DNA of 64,000 nt from Cryptomeria japonica (taxonomy: Eukaryota > Streptophyta > Pinopsida > Cupressales > Cupressaceae): NCBI RefSeq assembly GCF_030272615.1, contig NC_081408.1, forward strand, positions 621,916,476-621,980,475, given 5' to 3'. How positions within the stretch are numbered: the stretch's first letter is position 1; each line of letters starts with the position of its first letter. Both the position numbers and the translations under genes were made by a program. Below are positions 33,685-45,457 of the stretch, in pieces. Below the pieces are notes generated by a model. The model was not told the DNA's origin, did not search any database, and saw only the letters and a list, made by a program, of their open reading frames with translations.

Positions 33685-34933
33685 TGTAAAGCGGAAAATC
33701 GCGGTCGAACCCTAGTTGTTCTCCCCTCTTCTGACTCCGAGGAGAGAGAAGGGAGGTTCGCTAGGATTCGATGGGTTTTCACTTAGGGCGAAGACTTTAC
33801 ATTCAAAAGAGGGGTTGAAACTCATAAGATTCAATCCCACACAATGTAAGATTGGATGCTAAATGGATTTCAAGGGTTAGGAAAGCAAGGCTACCCTCTT
33901 TTGTAAAGAATGTGCATAGAAGAATTAAGCTAAGCATGCATAGAAAGTGACAAAGATTCGCTTATAAACTGAGTTCGGGTTATAGGATGAAGCTGCGGAC
34001 CTGGAATTAGCAGTAAAATGTCGATACGGCGCTGTCCTGCAAATTTGAGCAAAAGTTGTCAGGACGATGGCGCCCGGCGCCACGGTCCTCCGAAAAATCC
34101 GTCAAACGAAGGGGGATCGGTTCGTCTCTGCACAAGGATTCCAGATCTTCAATTTCAGCCGCGTACCTGCAACCTACACACAGAAAAGCGAAGACGATTG
34201 GGGGGTTAGGGATTAGGGGTTTTCCTTTAGGTCAAACCCCGGTTTTGGAATTAACCAAGAAATGAGCAAGTGTTGTAAATGTAAATGACTGTAATGTAAA
34301 ACAAGTACTAATACCTTGTTCTAAGGATGTTGGTATCCTTATGTGCGAAGGTTTAGATGTTGTATGTTGTAGTATGTAGCATGTAATAAGTGATCTCCTC
34401 TTCAATGGTTGAATCCTTGACTTGAATGCAACACTTAGTCTTGAATGGAGACTTGAAATGATTGATTGCTTGAATGTTTGAGTATAGTTTCCACGCTTTG
34501 TACACATATCCTCCTCATCCCAAATGAGAGAGAAAAATGTAGTTTATATACTTGTCAATTAGGGCTGATAGACTGATTTTCCCGACCTTAGGCCGACCAG
34601 GGAAGTATATTTCCAAATTGCAATCAAAAAGACCCGATATCACTTAGGAGACCGGGCCCAAAATAGGACCCAGGGACCAGGGCGCTGGGCGCCATGGTCC
34701 TGGAGGACCAGGGTGCTGGGCGCCCTGGTCCTGAGGGACCAGGGCGCTGGGCGCTCTGGTCCCACCTCCGGGACAGCGGGGTGCAAGGAGGTTCAGGCCA
34801 AGGTGCTTGAAAAATGCAGTTTTTGGTGTCGTGAGCAAGTTTTGGGGTCTCCATTCAGGTTGCGTGTTGCGTCGCCATCGTGAAGACCGAAATGCAGTCG
34901 AAATTGCAAGTGTCGCAATTTTAGGACGCTACA
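33685..34933 (-). repeat. 5' LTR (right copy) of the nested gag-protease element
   Basis: 1,249 bp with the same ends as the left copy and one 31-bp hairpin unit fewer. High identity to the other LTR and the intact target duplication mark this as one of the youngest insertions in the window. Confidence 0.97.
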
Positions 34934-34938
34934 ACTAC
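34934..34938. repeat. Target-site duplication ACTAC, right copy
   Basis: Identical to 27037-27041. Removing the insertion and one copy restores the interrupted zinc-knuckle reading frame of the Tat gag. Confidence 0.97.
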
Positions 34939-35908
34939 CATCAGAACAAGGGACATAACATAAACCACTGCATGAAACTCTGATATAAAATCCAAGATCT
35001 CATTGATGCAGGAAAGATCATTGTTGTAAATCATGCAACTAATGCTGATCATAAGGCCTTTAAAGATCCCTTACCCACTTATGAACAAGGAGATTCCTCA
35101 AAAATCTAAGGGAGGAGCTAGAGTCAATTATACTTACACTAACAACGATAATGTGATCAACATGATTGAATCTGTTCAACCTAAATATTGCAATGTGATC
35201 ATAGTCCAGGATCATCAAAGTCAAACACTGACTGCTAATGTCATGACTCACCCTCAAAGGAAGATTTCTCTCCCAGGAGCTAGTTCCCCAACTTTTGATC
35301 AAACGACATCAAAACTGCCAAATGGACAAACAGACACAATGATGGCTAAATCGAAACAGCCAGCTTCATCGTCTTCCCCTAGTTATAGTATTGTCGAACA
35401 ATTGAAGAGAACCAATGCTCAAATCTCCATTTTAGAACTGCTTAAGATATCTTCTACTCATAAAGAGGTCCTAGACAAGGCTCTACTTACCACCAGTGTC
35501 CCTAAAGATTTGGACGTAGATTGGTTTCAATCTATGGTAGGTCACCTGACTTCACCTCATTATCTCACATTCTCAGAAGAAGATGATAATTCACTGAGTC
35601 ACCCACATAACCAGCCATTGCACATTGAAGCCATGATCCATAAACACCGCGTTAAACATGTTTTGATAGATGGAGGCGCTGGGTTGAATATTTGTACTTA
35701 CAGTATATTAACACAGCTGGGATTCTCTGAAAATGTTATTGATCCAACAAAGAAGATAACAATCAAGGCTTATGATGAAGAGGAAAGAACTTCTAAGGGA
35801 CTGGTATCATTGCCAATCAGAGTAGGACCTATGGAGAGAGATTTCATTTTTCAAGTCCTGGATCTTCATCTTTCATACAACATCTTACTGGGTAGGCCAT
35901 AGATTCAT
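34939..35908 (+). pseudogene. Tat gag end and aspartic protease
   Basis: Starts with HQNKGHNINHC, completing a C-x2-H-x4-H-x4-C knuckle begun at 27031. A TGA follows within a few codons and a frameshift lies near 35095. From 35095 one frame carries the retropepsin: VLIDGGAGLNICTYSIL with the catalytic Asp at 35669-35671 in the D-G-G form common in this lineage, then YNILLGRP. A TAG at about 35900 follows GRP, probably from Trp. The enzyme would process the polyprotein. Confidence 0.85.
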
Positions 35909-36712
35909 GAAATGAAAGCAGTACCATCTACGTATCATAAATGCCTGAAATTTCCCTATAATGGAGTTGAAGTTAGTATTCCTACTGATACAAGCTATAC
36001 CTGCAATGCATTAACACAGGGTGTTGATGCTTTTGTTCCTAATAATAGAGTAGCTTCTGCAGCTAAAAGTTCAGAATCTTTGTTGAAAGATTTGGAAAAG
36101 AGATTGAGAATCACAAACACTGGCATGGATGGTTACAAGATAGAGCCTATACTCTCACTAACGTCTCTTCCTCCATCACCAAGACAGTCGGGAAAACCAT
36201 CAGAAGGCATGAGGCCACAAACTTCAACTCCAAAAGTCATTTATGATGGCACCTTTATACAGTCCTCTACTTCTTTTGCAGGTGAAATAGAAGGGGATGA
36301 TGTCCTTAAATCGCTCTTCAAAGAAGACAGTGCAGACAAAGAAATACGACATTGTGAGATTTCTCCAACACAATATGGTCCAGGCTATAAGATGCTTCAA
36401 CGCATGGGATATTCAGGTATTGGTCCTCTTGGCAAATGTCAAAAAGGTATTGTTGAACCTATTCAATTACAAACTAAGTTGACCAATGATAAAGCTGGAC
36501 TGGGATATGATCCAAGAAAGTCATCAAATCAGAAGCACACGTCTCACCATCAACGTAAATGGAAGAAAAAGGTACTACCTTTAACAGCACAAGAAATTGA
36601 TACTCAACAAACTCAAGAGGAATGTGATGGTGAACAAAAAGAATTGCCCACCCAGGGAGAGAAAATAGATGGTAATCAAGTTCGAGTTATATCAGCTATG
36701 ATACCACATTAA
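35909..36712 (+). pseudogene. Protease C-terminus and G-patch domain
   Basis: Same frame as the protease. MKAVPSTYHKCLKFPYNG closes the retropepsin fold. About 150 codons later a G-patch appears (about 36372-36510): YKMLQRMGYSGIGPLGK and KAGLGYDP, with the expected Gly pattern. G-patches bind nucleic acid and occur downstream of protease in some retroelements and betaretroviruses. The segment ends at a TAA near 36710. Confidence 0.75.
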
Positions 36713-38206
36713 ATAGACGCCCCAAAGGATATGAGAGACTCAAAATACAAAATCAAAGAATTGTTTGTACTGCTGAACATTCCGATCACATATACTGGCA
36801 GACAACAAGTAGATGACTTAGAAACTAATTCAAATGAGTATGAATGGGGTCCAGATCACATCTCAAATACATCTACTATAGAAACGCTTGAAGAACTCAG
36901 GGATACCGCAGATGACGCACAAGAGATGATACGCCTAAGAATGCAAAAGGAAATAGAAGAAATCAGATTAAAATGACAAGAAGACTATGACCGACAACTG
37001 AAGAAAGAAAGGACACAAGCAAGTCCTTCACCTACCAATCCTCCTAATGAGATAGGACAAATCAAGTATGAAACCACACAAGAAGAACTAGAAGCTAGAG
37101 CAAGAAAACCAGTCATCAGTCCAGAAGAAGCTGAATGGAACAGACGACAGGGATTAATAGAACCGTCAAAGTCATGTCCACAAGTGTGTCAAATGCAAGC
37201 AATCAATGAACCAAATCGCAAAGGAACTTGTAGCATCAAGGATATGGGTGTTGATATTATATATGCCTTCACTAAACCACTTGAAGATGAGTCAGCAACT
37301 TCATCCTATGACTATGATGACTCAAACAGGAGCTTTATCTATGACAACAACTATTCAACAACGCATTATGACTACTCTATCATGAATGATGAAATACTAT
37401 CTACTGTTAGACCATGGTATGTAGCCCAGTCTAAATTAGGTGACGACACTATAAGTAGGTCGACTGAATTAAGTCCAATACATACTAACATGAATGACGA
37501 TAATCATGTTGTAACTCTTCGTGGTCTTGAGACACATACACAAGGTAGTCTTTTGGAACTCGACTGGTCAGTCTGAAATAATAATGATAGTACCGTGAAC
37601 TCCCTTGGGCCTATTCCAACCTTATCCTTAATGCATCCAGAACTGATTGATTGCACCCTTTATAACCAACCCTTGAATGTACCTACTTTTGCTAATGACT
37701 ATACACTAGCCTACTATCTCAATGCAGTTGAACCCATGTACTCTTCCACCAGTGAACAGAATGAAAACATGACTGAAGTAGATATCAAGTATCTTAGTCA
37801 CAAAAACAAGAAAAATAAGAATAAAAGATATGATGGCGAAAACCACACTGTGGCGGTGTTAGACTCTAAAACAGAGAAAATAAAGGATGAACCTAAGGGT
37901 GAAAACCTCTCTGAGGCGCCTGAAGGTGAGATACTTGATATATTGTCGAGTCACTTCCAGGAGAGATCTTCCATATTGATTGAGCCAACTCAACTAGTGA
38001 ACATTGGGAGTCAAGAGATACTGCATATCATTCATTTAGCTCAATCACTGTCAGCAGAAGAGTTAAAAGATTTCAGCAATCTGTTTTTAGAAAAGAAGAT
38101 CAACTTTGCATGGACATACTCAGATATGCTAGGACTAGATCCTAATCTCTTCATGCATCATCTCTCTATTATGTCAGGAGTTAAACCAGTCAAACAAAAA
38201 CTCTAA
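36713..38206 (+). pseudogene. Linker between protease and RT
   Basis: The frame stays constant with stops near 36974, 37574 and 38204. Charged helix (EMIRLRMQKEIEEI), acidic/Tyr-rich and low-complexity parts precede the RT entry sequence (WTYSDMLGLDPNLFMHHLSI) at about 38110-38175, which is characteristic of plant Gypsy RT. No separate function is recognisable. Confidence 0.7.
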
Positions 38207-39490
38207 AAGATGCATCCTCATGTGGCACTACTAGTCAAGGTTGAACTAGAGAAATTGCTAAAAGCTAGATTTATCAGAGCTATAGACTATGCAGAATGGA
38301 TATCCAGCATAGTACCTATATCAAAAGTAGACAAATCTATTAGAGTTTGCACATATTTCAGGGACCTCAATAAGGCATGTCCAAAAGATGATTTTCCATT
38401 GCCCAACATTGACATGATAGTAGATATGACTGTTGGATATGAGATGTATTCATTAATGGATGGATTCTCTGGTTACAATCAGATCAAGATAGTGCCTGAA
38501 GATCAAGAGAAGACAGCTTTCACATGTGCATGGGGAACCTTCTACTGGAATGTTATGTTGTTTGGTCTAAAGAACGCATGAGCAACTTACCAAAGAGTAG
38601 TAACCACTATTTTCCATGATATGATGCATAAAAACGTGGAAGATTATGTTGATGACAACCTGGTAAAAACTATGAAGAGATCTACACACATTCAAGAGCT
38701 AGGCCTCATATTAGATCGAATGGAAAGATTCAAGCTCCGCTTAAATCTGAAAAAATGTGCATTTGGGGTAACATCAAGAAAATTGTTTGGGTACATAATA
38801 TCCCAAAAAGGAATTGAAGTTGACCCTGAAAAGGTCCAAGCTATAATGGAGATGCCTCCACCAAAGAATATCAGTCAGATGAGAAGTCTACAAGGCCGTC
38901 TTCAGTCCATAAGGCGTTTTATATCTCAGCTAGCTAACAAAGCTCAACCCTTCACGAAGGTATTAAGGAAAGGGATTCAATACAACTGGGATGAAGATTG
39001 TGAATGACATTTACAACAAATCAAAGAATATCTTTCTAATCCACCCATATTAATGCCACCGATTCAAGGTAAGCCACTGATCCTGTACATATCAGCTCCG
39101 GATACTTCACTGGGGGCACTTCTGACACAACAGGATGATAATAAAAAGGAACAAGCTATCTATTACATCAACAGAACATTGGTATCATATGAAATGAATT
39201 ATACTATAATAGGGAAAGCATGCTTAGCTCTAGTCTTTGCATCACAAAAATTAAGGCATTATATGTTGGCACACTCTATTAAGATGGTCGCCAAGATTGA
39301 TCCACTCAAGTATCTTCTCAGTAAAGCAACGCTTACAGGAAGACTGGCCAAATGGGTCATGGTCCTTACAGAATTTGACATTGAATATGTGGAACGTATA
39401 GCCATCAAAGGAAAGGTTATTGCAGACCAACTTATTGAAGCTCCACTTGAAGACGGTCAACCTCTACATATAGAATTCCTAGATGAATCA
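38207..39490 (+). pseudogene. Tat reverse transcriptase and first RNase H
   Basis: RT motifs in order: NKACPKDDFPLPNID, YSLMDGFSGYNQIKI (first catalytic Asp), TAFTCAWGTFYWNVMLFGLK, and the YVDD catalytic box at 38645-38656. The RNase H follows with LGALLTQQD and KLRHYMLAHSIKM. Stops interrupt at about 38579 (a TGA in a normally invariant NAGATYQR-type site) and 39005. The enzyme copies element RNA into cDNA; this copy is inactive. Confidence 0.92.
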
Positions 39491-40090
39491 ATCATGCACC
39501 TTATTGAACAATCATGGAAGATGTTCTTTGATGGGTCTTTCACTCAACATGGTTCTGGTGCCAGGATACTATTTATTACTCCCCAAAAATACTCAATTCC
39601 AAAAGATTACAAACTTTTCTTCCCTTGCACAAACAACATTGCAGAATATGAAGCTTTGGTAAATGGGATCAAGCTGGCCATCGAGTGGAAGATCATGGAA
39701 TTACACATCTATAGAGATTCTCAACTCATTATCAACCAGATTAATGACCTATATTAGATGAGAGATGAGAAACAAATGCCTTACAATAGGATGGTGGATG
39801 ACCTCAAGAAATATTTTACCTCTGTATCATTTCAGCAGATCCCCAGAACAGCAAATAGAGCAGCGGATGCAATTGCCATTTTGGCATCTATACCACAACT
39901 ACAGGAGTCTAATTTTTGCTTTGAATTCCTGGTGGAAGAGTTACATTACCCTACCTATGATTCTTCCGAGTCCCAGGTAGTCTATTCTATTATTGGACAT
40001 GACTCATCTTGTTATAGCCACATTTTCTCTTACTTGCGTGACCAAGTTGTCCCTGCTAATCTTTCCCGAAATGAAAAAAAGGAACCTAAT
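39491..40090 (+). pseudogene. Second (archaeal-type) RNase H domain
   Basis: WKMFFDGSFTQHGSGARILF (39513-39572), NNIAEYEALVNGIKLAIEWK, then YRDSQLIINQIND carry the Asp-Glu-Asp pattern of an additional RNase H, ending NRAADAIAILAS. Possession of a second RNase H is a hallmark of the Tat lineage and supports the assignment. A TAG near 39755 interrupts it. A frameshift in an A run at about 40073-40080 separates it from integrase. Confidence 0.85.
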
Positions 40091-41267
40091 CCGAAATGCA
40101 TCATGGTATGTCATCATTGCTAACAACCTATTCAGACGAGGTTTAGATAATACTTTGCTTAGATGTCTAGAAACTGAGGAGTCTCAACGCGCATTATCCA
40201 AAGTTCATGAAGGTGTTTGCGGATCTCATTCGAATGGTCTAACTTTAGCACGCAAACTACTAAGGGTTGGCTACTATTGGCCAGACATGGAGAAGGAAGC
40301 TATAAAATTTGCTAAAACATGTGAAAAGTGTCAATTGCATGGGTACCTTATACACGCTCTGGTAAGGGATCTCATACCCTTTGTGACACATTGGCCCTTC
40401 CAACAGTGGGTGTTCAATCTAATAGGCCAAATTTATCTTGTTTCATCTAATAGACATAAATTTATTATCACTGCCACTGAGTACTTCACCAAGTGGGTAG
40501 AAGCAGTTCCACTCATCAAGGCAACCGGAAAACAAGTAGCTCTGTTTATTCTTAACTATATCATCTGCAAATATGGTATATCTTCATCAATTATAATAGA
40601 CAGTGGAGGATAGTTTAAGAACAAAGATCTAGATGAACTCTATGAGAAGTTTAAAATCAAACAACACTGGTCCTCAGTATATTACCCTAAAGATAATGGA
40701 CAAGTAGAGGCATCTAACAAAAACCTAATGACTATCTTGCACAGAACAATGAACAAATCTGGGAAGGATTGGCATCTGCAGCTCAATCCTGCACTATGGG
40801 ATTATAGAACAAGTATCAGAACACCTACTAGGGCTACACCTTTTTCTTTGGTGTATGGGTCCGAAGCAGTATTACCCATTGAAGTAGAAATACCATCTCT
40901 AAGAGTTTCCTTGCAAGGTCTTGTTACTGATGAAGACTATAGAATATCTAAATTGCAAGAGCTCAAATTGTTGGATGAGCATCTGCAAGTAGCATTTGAT
41001 CATCTCAGAGTGTATCAAAAGAGAATGCCCAGAGGATATAACAAGAAAGTTCGACATCAAGAATTTCAGGTTGGTGACTTAGTTCTAAGAGAGAATCCCA
41101 AAAATCAACAGTTTTGAGATAACAAAGGGAAGTTTGAACCCAACTGGCTGGGTCCCTATATTGTTACTGCAGCTTTTGGCTCTGGTGTTTATCAACTTTC
41201 AACATCGGAAGGAGAACAGCTTCACGAACTGATCGACACCATCCATCTGAAGAAATTCTTCACCTAA
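40091..41267 (+). pseudogene. Tat integrase
   Basis: Zinc-binding HHCC: HEGVCGSH..CEKC (about 40205-40335). In the catalytic core the first Asp is Asn (codon 40416-40418 in WVFNLIGQI), while Asp at 40599-40601 and Glu at 40707-40709 (GQVEASNK) remain. TAG at 40611 and TGA at 41115 interrupt. The C-terminus has KMPRGYNKKVRHQEFQVGDL-like and GPYIVTAAFGSGVY segments. The final TAA is at 41265-41267. Integrase inserts the cDNA; this one has lost a catalytic residue. Confidence 0.9.
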
Positions 41268-43090
41268 ATATTCTCTGCTCCAGCAGCTTTTACAGCAGAA
41301 AATATCCTGAAGAAATCATAAAAATCAGAAAATGTCCTAAAGAAATCCTAAAAACCAGAAAATGTCCTGAAGAAATCCTAAAAATCAAAAAAAGTCCTGA
41401 AGAAATTCCAAAAAAAAAGAGAAAAAGAAAGAAAAAAAAAAAAAGAGAAAGAAAATGCTCTGGTGAAAACCTAGTAAACAGGCACCTTGGTAAAAAAAAA
41501 AGATTATATGAATCTCTACCAAGCAGGTGAAAACCTGATAAACAGGCGCCTCTTGTACTCAAGCGCTCCATCTATCAATGCAATGTTGGCATTCCCACTT
41601 TCCTGCATATTTGCTTTCGCTTGTATATATTTCCGTCACTCTTGTGACATCCTAGTTCGTTGGAACCTTCATGGCTTGAAACCAATCAATGTCCTAGTCT
41701 TAGGTAATCAATAGAGCACATTACATGTCCTAAGTAGTGTCAACCAAATCAACCTTACGTCAGTGAAACCTGGTCGTCCACTCCGAGTCAGTTACCTGTC
41801 TCCCGACTACTAAAGAGTTTTATCACTGAGTAAACAAGCAAAACAAAACGGAAAACAATCACTAAAATGTTTGAGATATGCATGAAATTTTCTTTGTGTG
41901 TTGTCTTTTATATTGGTTTTCGATTATTATCCCTCTGAATAATCCGAGGAAGTCTATCTTGACTAAGAGGAGCAAGGATTGGGGGCATAATATTTTATTT
42001 GTTTTCTTCTTGTAGGAATGATTCTGATGATCTGAAAACATCTAAATTAGCTGGGTGTCTGTGATAAGAGCCTTCACATCAAGGTGAAATCGCCTCACAT
42101 ACCTCGACTCCACTTATTTGAATGCTACAGGGAGGTTCCCATCATTTCTTTGTCTGTTTTGAGGGCATTTCTTTATTGTGCAATTCGGGTCCATGCGTAA
42201 TTTGTCCAAGGATATGAACGAAAAAAAGGTCATTGCGGACAAGATAATTAATATTGCATATAAAAAGAAATGAACTCTATTCTGCCTGCTATAATTGTAA
42301 AGCGCTCAATGATGAAAATTAAGCTGTTCAAATCAAGTGACTAGGTTTAGGTTGCATCTCATTTTACATCTCATTTTACATCTCATTTTACATCTCATTT
42401 TGCATTTCACTCTGCATTTTGTGAATTTGGAGTGATTTTGGTATAGTAACAATGCTTTCTCTTTATCCTTTGAATGAGAGTTGGAGCATCATCATTTCTT
42501 CACTAAGTGGTCTCTTTTCATCATTTCTCTGATCGAGTACTTGTGTTTTGACATGTTAGCTGCATACATGAGCATTTAATATAGATTCATACATTCATTA
42601 TCATTCATTTGCATTCATATTATTGCATACAAAAATGAAAACATTGCATCATTCACTATCATTCATTTGCATTCATCTTATTGCACAGAAAAATGAAAAA
42701 ATTGCATTACTCATTCTAGTTACTCATTTGCATCATCATTTATTTGCATATGAAAAGAAACAAAAATAGACATCCATGACCATTTGCTTTCATACATTCA
42801 TGCTGAAAAGAAATGCATACATATAGAATAAAGCATATAAAGGACATCTCATAAGTGAATCAACACAAGTATGATGAAGTCAAATCGGATCTCGTATATA
42901 TATCATGTCAAGTCTAAGGTACAAAATGATGTCAAAAGACATATACAAACTCCCATCGGAGCAAGAATCGTATAGGCTACAAAAAATGGGTGTGTCTACA
43001 AAAAATATCCGAGCTACAAAAAGAAATCATCTAACTAGCACCCTCTCCCTCATTGCCTGGTGGTGGAGGAGGAGCCTGATGTCTGGGATC
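41268..43090. other. Spacer between Tat integrase and the antisense PMD gene
   Basis: Holds a ~29-bp tandem repeat (about 41300-41410, AATCCTAAAAA..GTCCTGAAG), a pair of GGTGAAAACCTGATAAACAGGCGCC-like segments (41465-41550), a 15-bp tandem (TTTTACATCTCA, about 42355-42415) and CATTCATTTGCATTCAT-type degenerate repeats (42580-42740). No sense ORF. Confidence 0.6.
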
Positions 43091-45457
43091 CTAACGAGGT
43101 ACCCACGCTCCCTCTGACTGTGCCATATACTGTGAATAAGGTATCACCTGATACACAACAGGAACTGCAACACTATACGCTGCAACATAGTAAGATGCCC
43201 TACTAGACTGGTGAAGGACCTCTTGTCGCAGGGGATCTATCTCTGCTCTCATCTCCGCTCTTAGCGCTGCGATCTGACAATCATGCTCAGTCCTCACCTC
43301 GCCGATCTGGCAATCATGGTCAGTCCTCATCTCAGCTAGCTATCGGTCTCACTCCGCTAGCTGAGGCTGAGCCACTAGCAACTGTGACTGCAGCTCTGCA
43401 AGACGTGCCCTCATCGACCGTCCAGCGTCTGTCCCCTGCTCTCTCGTAGACTCTCCACCCCCATCTCCACCTCCACCTCCAACTCCACCCTGCTCCTCTC
43501 TCCGCTGCCGAACCTGCCTAGGTGCTGCTAGAGCCTCCTCTATCCCACCCAATCTCACACCCACTCCTCCTAGGGATCCACCTTCACCCCTCTAATGTCC
43601 TCCCTTAGCTGGCACCCTGCTACTGCTAGCACCTAAATCACCACTACCCCGTTGTGGAGCCTCAACTCTCTGTGCCTAACCCTGCCTCTAGCCCTATCTC
43701 TGGCCCTGTCCCTGTGCCGATGCAGGGGCATCATCTTCAACATTCTCAATCTGAGGAGCCTACTCACCTGGATCTATAAAACGTGGGAATGGATGCTGCT
43801 AAAAATGATCTCTATACTGGGGCAATACCCTCACATCCGCTACATCGTCCAAGTAATCCCACCTCAGACGGTGTAACCCTGTCAACTCCTGCATCACCAA
43901 AGCATATGACAACCGTGGAGACCATCCCTGTCTCTCCTCGTCAGCATACCGAGCATAAGTTGTATACTCCTGTGAGATCTCCTGAGGTCGGCCATCCTTC
44001 CTCATCACCCGAAAAATGAAGAATCGCTCCACAATAGTCTATGACCTCCCAATCAGTGGGCGTGTAACAAATAAGTCCCTGCGAACTAGCCGCCAGTCAT
44101 CCCATGGCTCCAAACCTCTGTATGGTCTCCACACGATGGCTATCAGGTCATCAAGTTGTCATCTCTAGAAATTTGTCTTGCCCAGATGGGGCTGTGTAAT
44201 ATATCCAGCATAAATATAAATGATCAGCTGCCCAAGCTCTCTGCTATCAGCTACTATCGGCCGACACACGGGAAGGTGCTCCCATGCCCACACCAGCAAA
44301 ATATATACCCCAGCGGCCATGCTCCACCCATCTCTATATACGATCTCATGCATCTCTCGATACATGTGGGCCAATAAACAAGAGCCTTAGCCAAGTCTCT
44401 GAGGGGTCTCTATCAACCTCTCTAACATCTGGCCCCATCCACACTGAAAGCCCTGCTACCCTCTGTCTGGCATAAGAAAATAGCATATGAATCCTGTTAG
44501 GACGCATGCCAGAGGATACTCCTCACTATACCTACTCATAAGAATATCCCAACTCATGGAACAAGTCAAAATATCAGGATCCCTGAAGACATGCCTGACT
44601 TCCTACAATCCTGGAAGGTGCCCTGAATCATAATCCACCTTATCCCCAGCAAAAGGGATACAGAGGATTCTGTATACATCCTCAGGAGTGATAGTCAACT
44701 CTCCCACCGACAGACGAAATGTGTTATGCTCCGAATGAAAACGCTCTACCAATGTCGTGAGCATTTTGTGATTCACACGGATATTAGGTAATCCCAACAG
44801 ATGAGTCAAGCCGCGCAAATCAACACGATCCTGCTCAACCTCAGATAAATGTCGCACCAATGCCATGGAAGGAGGATACACACATCCGAATAACACAGGA
44901 AGTAATCGAACCTACAAACAAAAAAACCCAACAATGAAGCATCAGAAAACATTCCAAATGAGCCTACAAGAGAAGCAAAACATCACGCAAATCCAACTAA
45001 GTCAAATGCAAAATCAAAAATTTACGTTTACACCTTCAAAAATGCTCATTGTCTCTCGTACGACAAAACACAGAAAAGCAGCATTTCGTACGAGCCAGGA
45101 ATAGCTTCCGTACGACAAAACAAGCTCAAACGACAATTTATTAGACTTCACACGACAAAATGGTCTTCTTACAGACCTCTCGTATGAGACATGGGTGGCC
45201 ATAGAACAACAAAACTAATGGGCTCAAATGACAAAAAACTTTTTACCAATTTCTCGTACGAGACAGGACCCTATCTCGCATGATAAACCAGTATACCCGA
45301 CCCAAAACACGTGGAAAACTTGAAAAATGCATAAAAAAATTCAAAATTGGAAACACAAACAGGTTTAAGATCGATCACTTACCACTGGCTCATAGTTTCA
45401 AGGTTGATTATGTCTTCTCTAGTGCTTGAATCGATGCTGACGAGTAGGGACCACCAT
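43091..45457 (-). pseudogene. Antisense plant-mobile-domain (PMD) gene in a Tat element
   Basis: My model has exon 1 at 45457-45383 (25 codons, MVVPTRQ start, donor GTG|GTAAGT) and exon 2 at 44911-43091, preceded by TTTGTTTGTAG. Both join in phase 0. Exon 2 keeps one frame for ~607 codons with stop codons only. PMD signatures are LVERFHSEHNTFRLSVGEL followed by TPEDVYRILCIPFAG (about 44760-44650) and VYILLVWAWEHLPVCRP (about 44310-44255). The C-terminal part is Gly-rich, then a coiled coil with a repeated DHDCQI/EHDCQI unit. PMD proteins such as MAIL1 and MAIN act in plant transposon silencing and PMD also occurs inside transposons. Here it lies antisense between integrase and 3' LTR. Stops make this copy inactive. 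Confidence 0.75.
44912..45382 (-). other. Intron of the antisense PMD gene with TCGTACGA cluster
   Basis: 471-bp GT..AG intron. Exact TCGTACGA at 45056-45063, 45086-45093 and 45254-45261, plus variants such as CCGTACGA (about 45107) and TCGTATGA (about 45180). The flanking CAAA/TTTG context is inverted relative to the leader cluster at 24957-25235. Confidence 0.6.

Noticed and set aside
41290-41571. 93-codon minus frame rich in Phe/Leu
   Set aside because: Produced by the ~29-bp tandem repeat and an A/G run in the Tat spacer.
43652-44475. Several plus-strand frames over the PMD region
   Set aside because: Antisense shadows of the PMD frame, which alone shows conserved motifs and splice sites.
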